This document shows, piece after piece, positions 45,807 to 54,728 of a stretch of 64,000 nt of DNA. Below the pieces are notes generated by a model. It was not told the DNA's origin. It did no database searches and was given only the letters and a program-made list of their open reading frames with translations. Numbering within the stretch: position 1 is the stretch's first letter; each line of letters begins with the position of its first letter. Origin of the DNA: an uncultured Eubacteriales bacterium. GTDB lineage: Bacteria > Bacillota > Clostridia > Christensenellales > Aristaeellaceae. The stretch spans positions 1 through 64,000 of the forward strand of contig CACWXP010000002.1 of NCBI GenBank assembly GCA_902764875.1, given 5' to 3'. Made by a program: the position numbers and the translations under genes.

Positions 45807-47809
45807 AAGCGCCTTACAGCGCATCCGGCGATCAGCCGCAGGCGATTGAAGCACTGGCGGACGGCGTGAAAGCGGGGCTGAAGGATCAGATTCTGCTGGG
45901 CGTGACCGGCAGCGGAAAGACTTTTACGATGGCGAGCGTGATTGAGAAGGTGCAGAAACCGACCCTGGTCATCGCACACAACAAGACGCTGGCGGCGCAG
46001 CTCTGCAGCGAACTGCGGGCTTTCTTTCCGGACAGCCGGGTTGAATATTTTGTTTCCTACTATGATTATTATCAGCCGGAAGCGTATATCGCTTCCTCCG
46101 ATACCTACATTGAGAAAGATGCTTCCGTCAACGATGAAATTGACCGGCTGCGCCATTCCGCCACTGCGGCCCTGCGGGAGAGGAAAGACGTGATCATCGT
46201 TGCTTCAGTGAGCTGTATTTACTCCATGGGCGACCCGAGTGAATACGAAGGGCAGATGCTCAGCCTTCGCCCGGGGATGGAGTATCCGCGGCAGAAACTG
46301 CTCCGGGATCTGATCGACATCCAGTATGAACGCAACGATACGGACTTCGAACGGGGATCCTTCCGGGTTCGGGGGGATGTGATCGAAATCATTCCGGCGG
46401 GCGAGAAGGAGCACGCGATCCGGGTGGAGATGTTCGGGGACGAGATTGACCGGATTTCCCAGATTGACGCGGTGAGCGGGCATGTGCTGGCCACACTCGA
46501 ACACGCCGCGCTTTTCCCGGCAACACATTACGCGACGGATCCGGAACATCTTGAGGAACACATCGGGGAAATTGAACAGGATCTTCAGAAAAGAATTGAG
46601 GAATTCGAATCGGAGGGACTGCTGCTGGAAGCCCAGCGGATTGCCCAGCGGACCCGGTATGACATCGAAATGATGCGGGAAATCGGATATTGCCAGGGGA
46701 TTGAAAACTATTCACGCTACTTTGACGGCCGGAAACCCGGGGATGCGCCGTACACGCTGCTGGATTATTTCCCCGGTGAATTCCTGGTGATGATTGACGA
46801 AAGCCACGTAACCGTTCCGCAGATTCGGGCCATGTACAACGGAGACAGGGCGAGAAAGGACACGCTGGTGAAATACGGATTCCGCCTGCCATCCGCATAT
46901 GACAACCGGCCTCTGCTGTTTAATGAATTTGAGCAGCGGATCGGGCAGACGATTTACGTTTCCGCGACACCTGGTCCCTATGAAAGAGAACGGGCACAGC
47001 AGACGGTTGAACAGATTATCCGGCCGACGGGGCTCCTGGATCCCCAGGTGATTCTGCGAAAAGCGACCGGGCAGGTGGATGATCTGGTCAGCGAGATCCG
47101 GAATGTGACGGAAAAGGGCGAACGGGTGCTGGTGACCACGCTGACAAAACGTATGGCAGAAAGCCTGACGGACTATCTGAAGGAACTGGATATCCGGGTT
47201 CGGTACCTGCACAGTGATATTCAGACAATGGAACGGATGGAACTGCTGCGGGATCTGCGCCTTGGCGAATACGATGTGCTGGTCGGGATTAACCTGCTGC
47301 GGGAAGGACTTGACCTTCCGGAGGTTGCGCTGGTCGCCATTCTGGACGCGGACAAGGAAGGATTCCTGCGCAGTGAGACCTCTCTGGTTCAGACGATCGG
47401 CCGGGCGGCCCGAAACGTTGACGGGAGAGTGATTCTTTACGGAGATACGCTGACAGAGAGCATGGCAAAAGCCGTGTCGGAAACTAACCGGCGGCGGGCA
47501 CTGCAGGAAGCATATAACCGGGAACACGGAATTACACCGGAAACCGTTCGCAATGCGATTCGCTCTGTGCTGGAAGTGACACGGAAGGTGGAAGAGACCG
47601 CACCGGAGACGCTGACAGAAGAGGAACGCGATGCCCTGATGCGGCGGATCGAAGAGGAAATGATCGGCGCGGCTAAAGAACTGGAGTTTGAACGGGCTGC
47701 TGCATTGCGGGATCAGCTGCTGCAACTTCGGGGAGAGGCTCCGATGAAGGACGACATGCAGCAGAAAAGGCACAGAAGAAGGGAGAGGACAAGGAAAAGT
47801 GAGCACTGA
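45788..47809 (+). CDS. uvrB: UvrABC excision repair protein subunit B
   Basis: UvrB verifies DNA damage and loads UvrC in nucleotide excision repair. The 673-residue protein has Walker [13 protein letters not shown], the beta-hairpin region [12 protein letters not shown], helicase motifs IDESH and QTIGRAARN, and a C-terminal UVR domain (about 620-655) that binds UvrC. GGAGA lies seven bases before the ATG. uvrA and uvrC are not near. Its stop overlaps the start of the 53-residue gene. Confidence 0.98.
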   Translation: MDQFVLKAPYSASGDQPQAIEALADGVKAGLKDQILLGVTGSGKTFTMASVIEKVQKPTLVIAHNKTLAAQLCSELRAFFPDSRVEYFVSYYDYYQPEAYIASSDTYIEKDASVNDEIDRLRHSATAALRERKDVIIVASVSCIYSMGDPSEYEGQMLSLRPGMEYPRQKLLRDLIDIQYERNDTDFERGSFRVRGDVIEIIPAGEKEHAIRVEMFGDEIDRISQIDAVSGHVLATLEHAALFPATHYATDPEHLEEHIGEIEQDLQKRIEEFESEGLLLEAQRIAQRTRYDIEMMREIGYCQGIENYSRYFDGRKPGDAPYTLLDYFPGEFLVMIDESHVTVPQIRAMYNGDRARKDTLVKYGFRLPSAYDNRPLLFNEFEQRIGQTIYVSATPGPYERERAQQTVEQIIRPTGLLDPQVILRKATGQVDDLVSEIRNVTEKGERVLVTTLTKRMAESLTDYLKELDIRVRYLHSDIQTMERMELLRDLRLGEYDVLVGINLLREGLDLPEVALVAILDADKEGFLRSETSLVQTIGRAARNVDGRVILYGDTLTESMAKAVSETNRRRALQEAYNREHGITPETVRNAIRSVLEVTRKVEETAPETLTEEERDALMRRIEEEMIGAAKELEFERAAALRDQLLQLRGEAPMKDDMQQKRHRRRERTRKSEH

Positions 47810-47960
47810 GAACAAAAAAAGAAGCGGAATCAGCCTTTGGCTCCTTCCGATTGCAACAGCAGCGCCGATTCTTGCGGCAGCGGCTTTCGGGGTGATCCGT
47901 TTCGGACCGAAAATTCATAAGCTTCTGAATATCCTGATTAAACTGGTGGTGAAAGCATGA
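47799..47960 (+). CDS. 53-residue membrane protein, unknown function
   Basis: A GTG-started frame of 53 residues: [10 protein letters not shown], then one hydrophobic helix ([20 protein letters not shown]), then a basic amphipathic tail ([18 protein letters not shown]). It overlaps the uvrB stop by 11 bases, and its own stop overlaps the next ATG (ATGA). AAGGA lies a few bases upstream. The tight overlaps at both ends and the sensible topology support a real gene. Function unknown; it may partner the four-TM protein that follows. Confidence 0.65.
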   Translation: MSTENKKRSGISLWLLPIATAAPILAAAAFGVIRFGPKIHKLLNILIKLVVKA

Positions 47961-48844
47961 ACAGGATTACAACGGGAGGAACCACGAAAACCGAGCGCGT
48001 ATGCGCCTGGATCGCTGCTTTTCTGCTGGCGGTCTTTCTGAGCGTTACCATTCTGGGGACAGTAGCCGTACAGATGATCACATCGGCCGGTTTGCATCTG
48101 AACGTTGCGGCAGATGCGGGAATGATCGAAAAACAATACCGGGAGATTTGTGAAAACATCGATGTGATGGCGGGAGAATACGGATTTTCAGCGGAAAATG
48201 TGAAAGTTACGGTGACCCGCGAAGAGCTGAAGGAGATGAACCGGAAGTCAGCTGAATTCTGGACAGGACTGCTGACGAAAGGCGAAGCCGGTACAATTCC
48301 ACGGTGGAATATCGTCGCGATTCAGAATATTATCTATACGGCTGCAGAGGAAAAGACGCTGACGGAGGATGCGCAGACCGTCATCGGCGATGTTCGGGAA
48401 ATGATCGAAAACACGGTTTTCCCGCTGCGGGAGACCACCATCACCTTCGGATCGAAGATGGCCAAGGATATGGCGGATATTCGGGGAATCATCCAGTCTG
48501 TCCGGCAGCTGCCGCTGCTGGGAGCCCTGGTCTGCCTGGCCTGTGCGGGAGTGATTGCTTTATTACTTGCCAAGGAGATTTTCCAGAGTCTGAAATACTA
48601 CGGAACGGCACTGGCGGCCGGAGGAATTGTGACGCTGGCGGGATGCATCGGACTTCTCGTACTGCGATCCGACGGGATGCTTCAGGAAGCGAACGCGGGA
48701 CTGGCCGGAGAATTCCATGCACTGTTCGGAAAGCTTGCGCTGGGATGCGGCATTGTCGGAACCCTGCTGGTGATTGCGGGATATTTACTGCTGTATTTCT
48801 TCAGTCGGAAAAAGAATTCCGAAACGGCGGAATCTGAAACATGA
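47957..48844 (+). CDS. Four-TM membrane protein with large external loop, unknown function
   Basis: A 295-residue protein with a TM helix at about 18-42, an external domain of about 140 residues (HLNVAADAGMIEKQYREICE..), then three more helices from about 178 to 285. The external part is helical and has no Cys. No family was recognised. Both ends are joined by four-base overlaps to its neighbours (53-residue protein and phosphoesterase), so it works with them or at least is made with them. Confidence 0.75.
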   Translation: MNRITTGGTTKTERVCAWIAAFLLAVFLSVTILGTVAVQMITSAGLHLNVAADAGMIEKQYREICENIDVMAGEYGFSAENVKVTVTREELKEMNRKSAEFWTGLLTKGEAGTIPRWNIVAIQNIIYTAAEEKTLTEDAQTVIGDVREMIENTVFPLRETTITFGSKMAKDMADIRGIIQSVRQLPLLGALVCLACAGVIALLLAKEIFQSLKYYGTALAAGGIVTLAGCIGLLVLRSDGMLQEANAGLAGEFHALFGKLALGCGIVGTLLVIAGYLLLYFFSRKKNSETAESET

Positions 48845-49563
48845 AAAGAGTAGTTACGGAACATACCATCCGGTCGGAGAAAATTCCGGAGCAGCTTACG
48901 CTCGCCGTTGCGTCGGATCTTCACAGCGCACCCTTTGAGGATCTGCTGGAACAGTTTGCGGTATGCGATGCGCTTCTGATGCCCGGGGATCTGGTTGACA
49001 GGCACCGTAAGGACAACACGAATGCCGAGCGTTTTTTGCGGGAGGTTCCGCGCATCGTACCGGTGTTCTTTTCACCGGGGAATCACGAAATAAAATACCG
49101 GGACGCAGACGGGTTTCTGGCCCGGGCGGCGGAGAACGGGATCACCCTTTTACAGGACAAAAGCTGTCTGTTCCGGGGCATCCGCATCGGGGGCCTGAGC
49201 AGCAAAAAAAAAGGACCTCCGGATACCGGCTTTCTGGACCGGCTTGAAAAGGAAAAGGAATTCCGGGTGCTGCTTTGCCATCACCCTGAGATTTACCGGG
49301 ACTATGTGCGGGGACGGGAGATTGATTTCACTCTGTGCGGTCACGCCCACGGCGGACAGATCCAGCTGTTCGGCCGGGGGCTTTACGCGCCGGGACAGGG
49401 GCTTTTTCCCAAACTGACGCACGGGATCCACGACAACGGACGGGTCATGATCTCCAGGGGAATGACCAACGGCGCAAAACCGCGGATTCCCAGGATCAAC
49501 AATCCGTGTGAACTGATACTTCTGAAACTTGAACCACAGGAAGGAGGCAAGAAAAATGAGTGA
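48841..49563 (+). CDS. Metallophosphoesterase (YkuE/YaeI-like)
   Basis: A 240-residue calcineurin-like phosphoesterase. The five metal motifs are visible: ASDLH, PGDLVD, SPGNHE, LLCHHPE and CGHAHGGQ. No signal peptide or TM helix is present, unlike YkuE, so it is cytoplasmic or peripheral. It resembles lipid-linked (UDP-diacylglucosamine or similar) phosphoesterases in length, but the substrate is not readable. It overlaps the four-TM gene by four bases and the next small gene by eight. Confidence 0.9.
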   Translation: MKRVVTEHTIRSEKIPEQLTLAVASDLHSAPFEDLLEQFAVCDALLMPGDLVDRHRKDNTNAERFLREVPRIVPVFFSPGNHEIKYRDADGFLARAAENGITLLQDKSCLFRGIRIGGLSSKKKGPPDTGFLDRLEKEKEFRVLLCHHPEIYRDYVRGREIDFTLCGHAHGGQIQLFGRGLYAPGQGLFPKLTHGIHDNGRVMISRGMTNGAKPRIPRINNPCELILLKLEPQEGGKKNE

Positions 49564-49720
49564 TGAAGACCTGAAACTGCTGATGGACTGGTTTGAACAG
49601 AACAAGGACCACAAGCTGAACTTCGTTGAAAAGGAAGCCATCAAACTGGCGGTCAGGAAGGCGAACACCGTCGGAGATCTGCTGCAGACCGCGCTGGGAC
49701 TGCTGAAGGGCGGAAAGTAA
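49556..49720 (+). CDS. Small acidic/basic helical protein, 54 residues
   Basis: MSDEDLKLLMDWFEQN.. is a 54-residue, soluble, probably two-helix protein with no Cys and no membrane segment. AAGGAGG is eight bases before the ATG; the longer frame from 49529 lies inside the phosphoesterase gene. It is the last gene of the rnz-uvrB chain, followed by a terminator. Function unknown. Confidence 0.75.
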   Translation: MSDEDLKLLMDWFEQNKDHKLNFVEKEAIKLAVRKANTVGDLLQTALGLLKGGK

Positions 49721-49725
49721 AAACG

Positions 49726-49754
49726 ACAGCCTGCCGGATGAACCGGCAGGCTGT
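49726..49754. terminator. Bidirectional terminator between convergent genes
   Basis: Twelve-bp stem ACAGCCTGCCGG/CCGGCAGGCTGT with a five-base loop. Leftward it is followed by CGTTTTT; rightward by few Ts. The right arm touches the stop codon of the CHAP protein gene. Confidence 0.85.
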
Positions 49755-50650
49755 TACTCATCAGAGACCACCCAACTTGCGGGATCGGCTTCATATTTTG
49801 CCTGACAGGCAGCGTCCAGCTGCTGCTGGGTGGACAGGGTAGCCCAGCCGAGAGGACGGAGATTGCGCTCCTGCTGAAAAGCCTGGAGGGCTTTGTTGGT
49901 CGCGTTTCCGAAAGTTCCGTTGACGTACTCGGGATCCAGCAGCCCGAGATAAACCAGCTTTTCCTGGAGCTGACGGACCTTTTCACCGCGGTTTCCGAAG
50001 TGCATGGTGATATCCGCCACGTCGTGAACGGTTCCGTATCCGAGAATTCTTCCGTCCAGGAGACTGTAAGTATTCCGGGCAACGGCGACGGGTGCGTTTC
50101 CTTCAATGACGTGGATCCGGACAGCGCCGGACTCCGGATCCCGGGAACAGTATTCCACCATGGCGACATGATCGGTGTCAACGCCGCCGGTGAAGGTCAG
50201 AAAAACCCAGTCACCCGGCTGCGGGATATAATCACCGGGGGAGATATAGGAATCCGCGCCTTTCAGCCATTCGTTTCCCCAGTCTTCAACAATTCCTTTT
50301 CGAACCACAAAGCGTCCGGCGGTGATAAACCAGGCACGGCCTTCGTTTGAACCGGTATAGAGCGGGAAGATTTGGTTGAGGAGGGAAGTTCCGTATTGCT
50401 GATCCACCTGGTCCACACACCAGCCGAGGAACTCGGCGCACCACTGGCAATAGGGATCGCCGATCCATTCGCCGTATTTGGTCCAACCATGATCTTCGGT
50501 GTATCCGACTTCAGCGGATGCGACTTCCAGAAGGTATGTGACATAGTCCGGCACATCCCACTGCGGAGGGATGACATCCTCCTCGGCATGGCAGAAACCG
50601 ACCGTGAGCAAGAGAGACAGCAGCAAAAGCAGACAGGCCGTCCGACGCAT
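49754..50650 (-). CDS. Secreted CHAP-like hydrolase with C-terminal peptidoglycan-binding domain
   Basis: A 298-residue exported protein with a signal peptide (cut near CHA/EE). The CHAP-like domain (about 35-205) has the catalytic-Cys motif YCQWCAEFLGWC and the His segment DTDHVAMVEYC. The C-terminal PG_binding_1 domain (about 215-275) has RGEKVRQLQEKLVYLGLL and GNATNKALQAFQQE. It probably trims peptidoglycan. It is a paralogue of the protein at 871-1641, which lacks the binding domain. GGAGGAG precedes the ATG. It follows rplL by about 85 bases, behind a terminator. Confidence 0.88.
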   Translation of the reverse strand: MRRTACLLLLLSLLLTVGFCHAEEDVIPPQWDVPDYVTYLLEVASAEVGYTEDHGWTKYGEWIGDPYCQWCAEFLGWCVDQVDQQYGTSLLNQIFPLYTGSNEGRAWFITAGRFVVRKGIVEDWGNEWLKGADSYISPGDYIPQPGDWVFLTFTGGVDTDHVAMVEYCSRDPESGAVRIHVIEGNAPVAVARNTYSLLDGRILGYGTVHDVADITMHFGNRGEKVRQLQEKLVYLGLLDPEYVNGTFGNATNKALQAFQQERNLRPLGWATLSTQQQLDAACQAKYEADPASWVVSDE

Positions 50651-50687
50651 TCGGCTCCTCCTTCCTTCATGAACTGAGAAGATGAAA

Positions 50688-50715
50688 CAGGCGGGTGATT
50701 TGCACCACCCGCCTG
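50688..50715 (-). terminator. Terminator after rplL
   Basis: Ten-bp stem CAGGCGGGTG/CACCCGCCTG, loop of eight. Leftward it is followed by TTTCATCTT, which is only moderately T-rich, so some read-through into the CHAP gene is likely. TGTGGTATAAT just upstream on the same strand could be a -10 for that gene, but no good -35 was found. Confidence 0.7.
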
Positions 50716-50736
50716 CTATTATACCACAAAAAAGAA

Positions 50737-51111
50737 TTATTTGATTTCGACAGTCGCACCGACGGCCTTGAACTGCTCGGCGATCTTTTCGGCTTCTTCC
50801 TTGGAGACGGCTTCCTTGATGGTCTTGGGAGCGGACTCGACGATGTCCTTGGCTTCCTTCAGGCCCAGGCCGGAAACGACTTCACGGACAACCTTGATAA
50901 CCTTGATCTTTTCGGTGCCGGCATCCTTCAGCACGACATCGAACTCGGTCTTTTCTTCTTCAGCAGCGGCAGCAGCGCCACCGGCAGCGGGGCCGCCGGC
51001 CACGGCGATCGCGCCGGTCACGCCGAACTTTTCTTTCATGGCATCCACCAGTTCTTTAACCTGCAGCAGGGTCATACCTTCTACTGCTTCGAGAATCTCC
51101 TGAATATTCAT
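50737..51111 (-). CDS. rplL: 50S ribosomal protein L7/L12
   Basis: A 124-residue acidic stalk protein that recruits translation factors. The N-terminal dimer domain, Ala/Gly/Glu hinge ([19 protein letters not shown]) and C-terminal domain ([20 protein letters not shown]) are all standard. ATG at 51111 has GGAGG eight bases upstream. It follows rplJ in the usual order. Confidence 0.98.
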   Translation of the reverse strand: MNIQEILEAVEGMTLLQVKELVDAMKEKFGVTGAIAVAGGPAAGGAAAAAEEEKTEFDVVLKDAGTEKIKVIKVVREVVSGLGLKEAKDIVESAPKTIKEAVSKEEAEKIAEQFKAVGATVEIK

Positions 51112-51169
51112 TATGATTTCCTCCAAATTCATTTGTGTTTGTCAGGCGGCGGTCAGGCCGCAGGGGATA

Positions 51170-51670
51170 TCAGGCGGCTTCCTTCTTCTCGGCGATCTGC
51201 TCGAGAACGGAGACCAGCGCAGAAACGGGGGAAACGAGACAACCAACCATGGTGGCCAGCAGTTCTTCCCGGCTCGGGGTAGCGGCGAGTTCCTTGATGG
51301 CGGCAACGTCCATGACTTCCGTGCCCATCAGGCCGCCCTTGATCTCAAGAGAGGTCAGCTTGTTCTTTTCGATAAAGGAGGAAATAATCTTCGGCGCAGC
51401 CGTGACGTCCTTTTCACCGAAAACGAAAGCATTGGGGCCTTCCAGAAGAGCGTCCAGTCCTTCGATGTTCAGCTCTTTCAGCGCGCGGAGAACCAGACGG
51501 TTCTTCAGAACGCAGTAGTGTACATCGTTTTCACGGCACTGTTTGCGCAGAGCGGTGACCTGTTCCACCGTCAGTCCGCTATAGGAGCAGATGACCATGG
51601 ACTCGCAATTTTTGAACTTCTCAACGATTTCAGCTACTACCTGTTTTTTCAGTTCGAGATTGCTGCTCAT
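51170..51670 (-). CDS. rplJ: 50S ribosomal protein L10
   Basis: L10 anchors the L7/L12 dimers to the ribosome. This one has 166 residues, starting MSSNLELKKQVVAEIVEKF, with SMVICSYSGLTVEQVTALRK and the C-terminal helix SALVSVLEQIAEKKEAA. The ATG at 51670 is preceded by AGGAGGTG 11 bases away; the longer frame runs through the leader RNA. L11 and L1 are not upstream, so the operon is only rplJL here. Confidence 0.97.
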   Translation of the reverse strand: MSSNLELKKQVVAEIVEKFKNCESMVICSYSGLTVEQVTALRKQCRENDVHYCVLKNRLVLRALKELNIEGLDALLEGPNAFVFGEKDVTAAPKIISSFIEKNKLTSLEIKGGLMGTEVMDVAAIKELAATPSREELLATMVGCLVSPVSALVSVLEQIAEKKEAA

Positions 51671-51699
51671 TGTGCGTGTTGCACCTCCTGTCCGGTTCA

Positions 51700-51833
51700 G
51701 AATAAAGAAACCCTTGCGTGCAGGCGCAAGGGAATAAAAACAAGATCCTCTTACACCTCGGCAGGCGGGAAACCCCTTTAAACCGCGAAGCGGTACCGGC
51801 TGTCTTCGGCACTGGTTCCTTAAAACCTGAAGC
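51700..51833 (-). ncRNA. L10 leader (r-protein autoregulatory RNA)
   Basis: On the minus strand the leader holds CCTGCCGAGGTGTAAGAGG, the typical L10-binding segment, after a multibranched region. A stem CCCTTGCGCC-TGC-ACGCAAGGG, followed by TTTCTTTATT, sits at about 51702-51732 and looks like the attenuator. L10(L12)4 binding would stop transcription of its own operon. Exact ends are approximate. Confidence 0.85.
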
Positions 51834-51862
51834 ATTTTATCACAGGACAGTTCAATTGTCAA
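51834..51862 (-). promoter_or_regulatory. Promoter of rplJL
   Basis: On the minus strand TTGACA, 17 bases, TAAAAT, directly upstream of the L10 leader. Confidence 0.8.
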
Positions 51863-51981
51863 GGAGTGACGGAGAACATTTCCCGGGGCAGTATTTCCCG
51901 GGTAACAGCCGGGAAAAGAACTCTTTAAGACAAAATTGTTACGAATGAGTAATAAATCAAAAGTAAATGTTAAATTCATTA

Positions 51982-52010
51982 TTGACATCGTAATAAATTC
52001 GTAATAAAAT
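51982..52010 (+). promoter_or_regulatory. Promoter of the SH3/peptidoglycan-binding protein
   Basis: TTGACA, 17 bases, TAAAAT, 33 bases before the start codon. Confidence 0.8.
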
Positions 52011-52043
52011 ATGACCGATTATCGAGGAAAAGGAGGTCTTTGC

Positions 52044-53270
52044 ATGAAAAAGTTGATGTACTTTTTTGCTTTGGCCGTCATCCTTTGCCTGATTCCCCTG
52101 TTTTCAGCACTGGCACAGACAGGAACTGTGACAGCGGACGCCCTGAACATCCGGGCAAGTGCATCAACGGACGGCAATGTGGTCGGCGTTGTTCATTCCG
52201 GAGACAAGGTTACCATTAAAGATACTTCCGGGAGCTGGTACCGGATTTCCTGCAACGGCAAATCAGGCTATGTATATAAGAAATATGTCAGTGTTTCCTC
52301 CGGCGGATCTTCCGGTGGTTCGTCTTCCGGCAGCTCATCCTCCGGCAGCGGTTCTTCGGACGGAACCTGCCAGATCGGCGACAGCGGCAGCGCGGTAAAG
52401 AAAGTGCAGAAGCGCCTGATTGCACTTGGATATCTGAGCGGCAGCGCGGACGGCAGCTTCGGAAACATGACCAAAGACGCCGTGAAGGCCTTCCAGCAGA
52501 ACAACGGGCTGAAAGTAACCGGAAAAGTCAACTCCACAACGCTGAATAAACTGAACAGCAGCAGTGCCGTGAAGGCGGGCAAGTCCTCCTCCTCATCTTC
52601 TTCGTCCTCGTCTTCATCCTCTTCGGACGGAACCTGCTCACCGGGAGATACCGGCGCCGCGGTACGGAAAGTGCAGAAGCGGCTGATTGCGCTTGGGTAT
52701 CTTGAAGGCAGTGCGGACGGCGATTACGGGAATATGACGAAAAATGCCGTGAAAGCCTTTCAGAAACGGAACGGACTGAGCGTTACCGGTTCGGTCAACT
52801 CCAAAACGCTGGCCAAGCTGAACAGCTCAGACGCGAAAAAGGCGGTTTCGGACAGTTCATCCTCAAGCGGGACTGAAAAAGTCAACTGGTTTAAGGGCGG
52901 ATCTAATATCGTTCCGCATCATACGGTTTTCAAGGTGAAAGACTGCCGGACGGGGAAGGTCTTTACGTGCAGACGATGGACCGGATATAATCACATGGAC
53001 GTGGAACCGTATACATATTCAGATACGCAGACGATTCTGAGCATTGTCGGCCACTGGACATGGAAAAGGCGGCCGGTGCTTGTGAAGTATAACGGTCATG
53101 TATACGCGGCATCCATGAATGCCATGCCGCACGGGACTTCCACCATCAGCGACAACGGATTTGACGGTCACTTCTGTATTCATTTCTACAAAAGCAAGAC
53201 GCATTCCTCGGATCAGGTGGACAGTGAACATCAGAAGTGCGTGGAGGAGGCCTCCTATTATTCGTGGTGA
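52044..53270 (+). CDS. Secreted SH3b / double peptidoglycan-binding protein with Cys-His C-terminal domain
   Basis: A 408-residue exported protein. Order: signal peptide (cut near ALA/QT), SH3b (about 26-82, ALNIRASASTDGNVVG), Ser/Gly linker, PG_binding_1 (about 108-172), a poly-Ser tract of about 13, a second PG_binding_1 (about 190-255, nearly a copy of the first) and a C-terminal domain (about 275-408). The last has MPHGTSTIS, NGFDGHFCIHFYKS and SEHQKC, with Cys and His that resemble a catalytic site; I know the motif from other Clostridia wall proteins but not its function. The ATG at 52044 follows AGGAGG. Confidence 0.85.
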   Translation: MKKLMYFFALAVILCLIPLFSALAQTGTVTADALNIRASASTDGNVVGVVHSGDKVTIKDTSGSWYRISCNGKSGYVYKKYVSVSSGGSSGGSSSGSSSSGSGSSDGTCQIGDSGSAVKKVQKRLIALGYLSGSADGSFGNMTKDAVKAFQQNNGLKVTGKVNSTTLNKLNSSSAVKAGKSSSSSSSSSSSSSSDGTCSPGDTGAAVRKVQKRLIALGYLEGSADGDYGNMTKNAVKAFQKRNGLSVTGSVNSKTLAKLNSSDAKKAVSDSSSSSGTEKVNWFKGGSNIVPHHTVFKVKDCRTGKVFTCRRWTGYNHMDVEPYTYSDTQTILSIVGHWTWKRRPVLVKYNGHVYAASMNAMPHGTSTISDNGFDGHFCIHFYKSKTHSSDQVDSEHQKCVEEASYYSW

Positions 53271-53309
53271 TTGATAAGGGTTCGAATGGTGTGCTTTGAC
53301 TGCTGATTC

Positions 53310-53338
53310 CCCGGCGTGCAAAATGTATGCCGGGTTTT
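53310..53338 (+). terminator. Terminator after the SH3/PGB gene
   Basis: Stem CCCGGCGTGC/GTATGCCGGG (ten pairs including two G-U) followed by TTTTA. Confidence 0.85.
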
Positions 53339-53448
53339 ATAATGCCCGGACTAGGCTGATTTCAGTGCCCTGTCAAGTTTTTTGTTTTACAAGAAAGAAA
53401 AATATGATATACTTTTTTTGTTATGACGTGATGAACAGGAGGGTGACT

Positions 53449-54723
53449 ATGCTGACACAGGCTCCCCGGGGAACGAAGGATGTACTGCCTGCGGAAAGCT
53501 ACCGCTGGCAGTATCTTGAATCAAAAATGCGCGCAGCGGCCGCTTTGGCCGGATACCGCGAGGTGAGGACCCCGGTTTTTGAACATACCGAGCTGTTTTT
53601 GCGCGGGGTCGGGGATACAACCGATATCGTTCAAAAGGAAATGTATACTTTCAAAGACAAAGGCGACCGTTCCATTACGCTGAAGCCTGAAGGAACAGCC
53701 GGAGCAGTGCGGTGTTTTCTGGAGCACAACCTTTACGCAGATGCTTTGCCCTGCAAGATGTTTTACCTGAACGCACCGATTTTTCGATACGAAAATCCGC
53801 AAAGCGGACGCCTTCGGGAACATCATCAGTTCGGTCTGGAATGCTTTGGAGCGAAAGAGGCGACGGCGGACGCTGAGCTGATTCTGCTGGCCTATCATCT
53901 GCTGCATGATCTGGGAGTCAGTAACCTGAGTGTTGAGATCAACAGTATCGGATGTCCTCGGTGCCGGCCGGTCTATCACCGCCGGCTGAAGGAATTCCTG
54001 GGCGGGCGGGTTGACTCGATGTGCGAAACATGCCGTGAACGCTTTGAACGGAATCCGCTGCGGGTGCTGGATTGCAAGGAGAAGAAGTGCCAGGAGCTCA
54101 CAAAGGATGCGCCGAGTATGCTGGATCTGCTTTGCGACGAATGCAGGGCACATTTTGATCAGCTGCAGCAATGCCTGACACAGGCGGGCATTCCGTATCG
54201 GGTGAACAGCCGGATCGTCCGGGGCCTGGATTACTATACGAAAACCGTTTTTGAACTTGTGACGGAGACGAACGAAGGTAAACTGACGGTTTGCGGCGGG
54301 GGCAGATACGACAACCTGGTTGCGCAGATCGGCGAACAGGACATTCCCGCGGTGGGTTTCGGCATGGGCCTTGAACGGGTTCTGATGCTGTTGGATGCGG
54401 AAGGCGTTGAAATTCCGAAAACAAATCCGTACGAAATCTTTGTTACCTATATGGGTGAAAACCGGCTGCATGCGTTCGATCTGGTTCAGCGAATGCGCAG
54501 GGCGGGGATCCGGGCTGATCTGGATCACTGCGGGCGGAGCCTGAAAGCCCAGTTCAAATATGCCAATAAGACAGGCGTGCCGCTGACCGCCGTCATCGGT
54601 GATGAAGAAGCCGCCGGAGGCAATGTAAAGATCAAGAACATGGCAAGCGGCGAGGAAGCAACAGTTTCCGTGCAGGATGCCTGTGAAACGGTCCGTACGA
54701 TGATCGGACAGGAAAGGGAGTAA
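53449..54723 (+). CDS. hisS: Histidine-tRNA ligase
   Basis: A 424-residue class II synthetase. It opens with APRGTKDVLP. The HisRS motifs GLDYYTKTVFE and GGGRYDNL are present, and the C-terminal anticodon-binding domain runs from about 325 to the end. ATG at 53449 has AGGAGGGT upstream; a longer frame from 53296 starts in the terminator region. The 110 bases between the terminator and the gene (53339-53448) have no T-box and only a T-rich tract. aspS follows after five bases, as in many Firmicutes. Confidence 0.97.
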   Translation: MLTQAPRGTKDVLPAESYRWQYLESKMRAAAALAGYREVRTPVFEHTELFLRGVGDTTDIVQKEMYTFKDKGDRSITLKPEGTAGAVRCFLEHNLYADALPCKMFYLNAPIFRYENPQSGRLREHHQFGLECFGAKEATADAELILLAYHLLHDLGVSNLSVEINSIGCPRCRPVYHRRLKEFLGGRVDSMCETCRERFERNPLRVLDCKEKKCQELTKDAPSMLDLLCDECRAHFDQLQQCLTQAGIPYRVNSRIVRGLDYYTKTVFELVTETNEGKLTVCGGGRYDNLVAQIGEQDIPAVGFGMGLERVLMLLDAEGVEIPKTNPYEIFVTYMGENRLHAFDLVQRMRRAGIRADLDHCGRSLKAQFKYANKTGVPLTAVIGDEEAAGGNVKIKNMASGEEATVSVQDACETVRTMIGQERE

Positions 54724-54728
54724 GAACA

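Noticed and set aside
52585..52627. Simple-sequence repeat as a slippage or phase-variation site
   Set aside because: The poly-Ser tract uses mixed TCC, TCT, TCA and TCG codons rather than a uniform repeat, so slippage is unlikely; it is a linker.
53339..53448. T-box before hisS
   Set aside because: No specifier loop, no AGGGUGGNACCGCG-like segment and no antiterminator stem were seen; the gap is T-rich with a -10-like TATGAT but no good -35.
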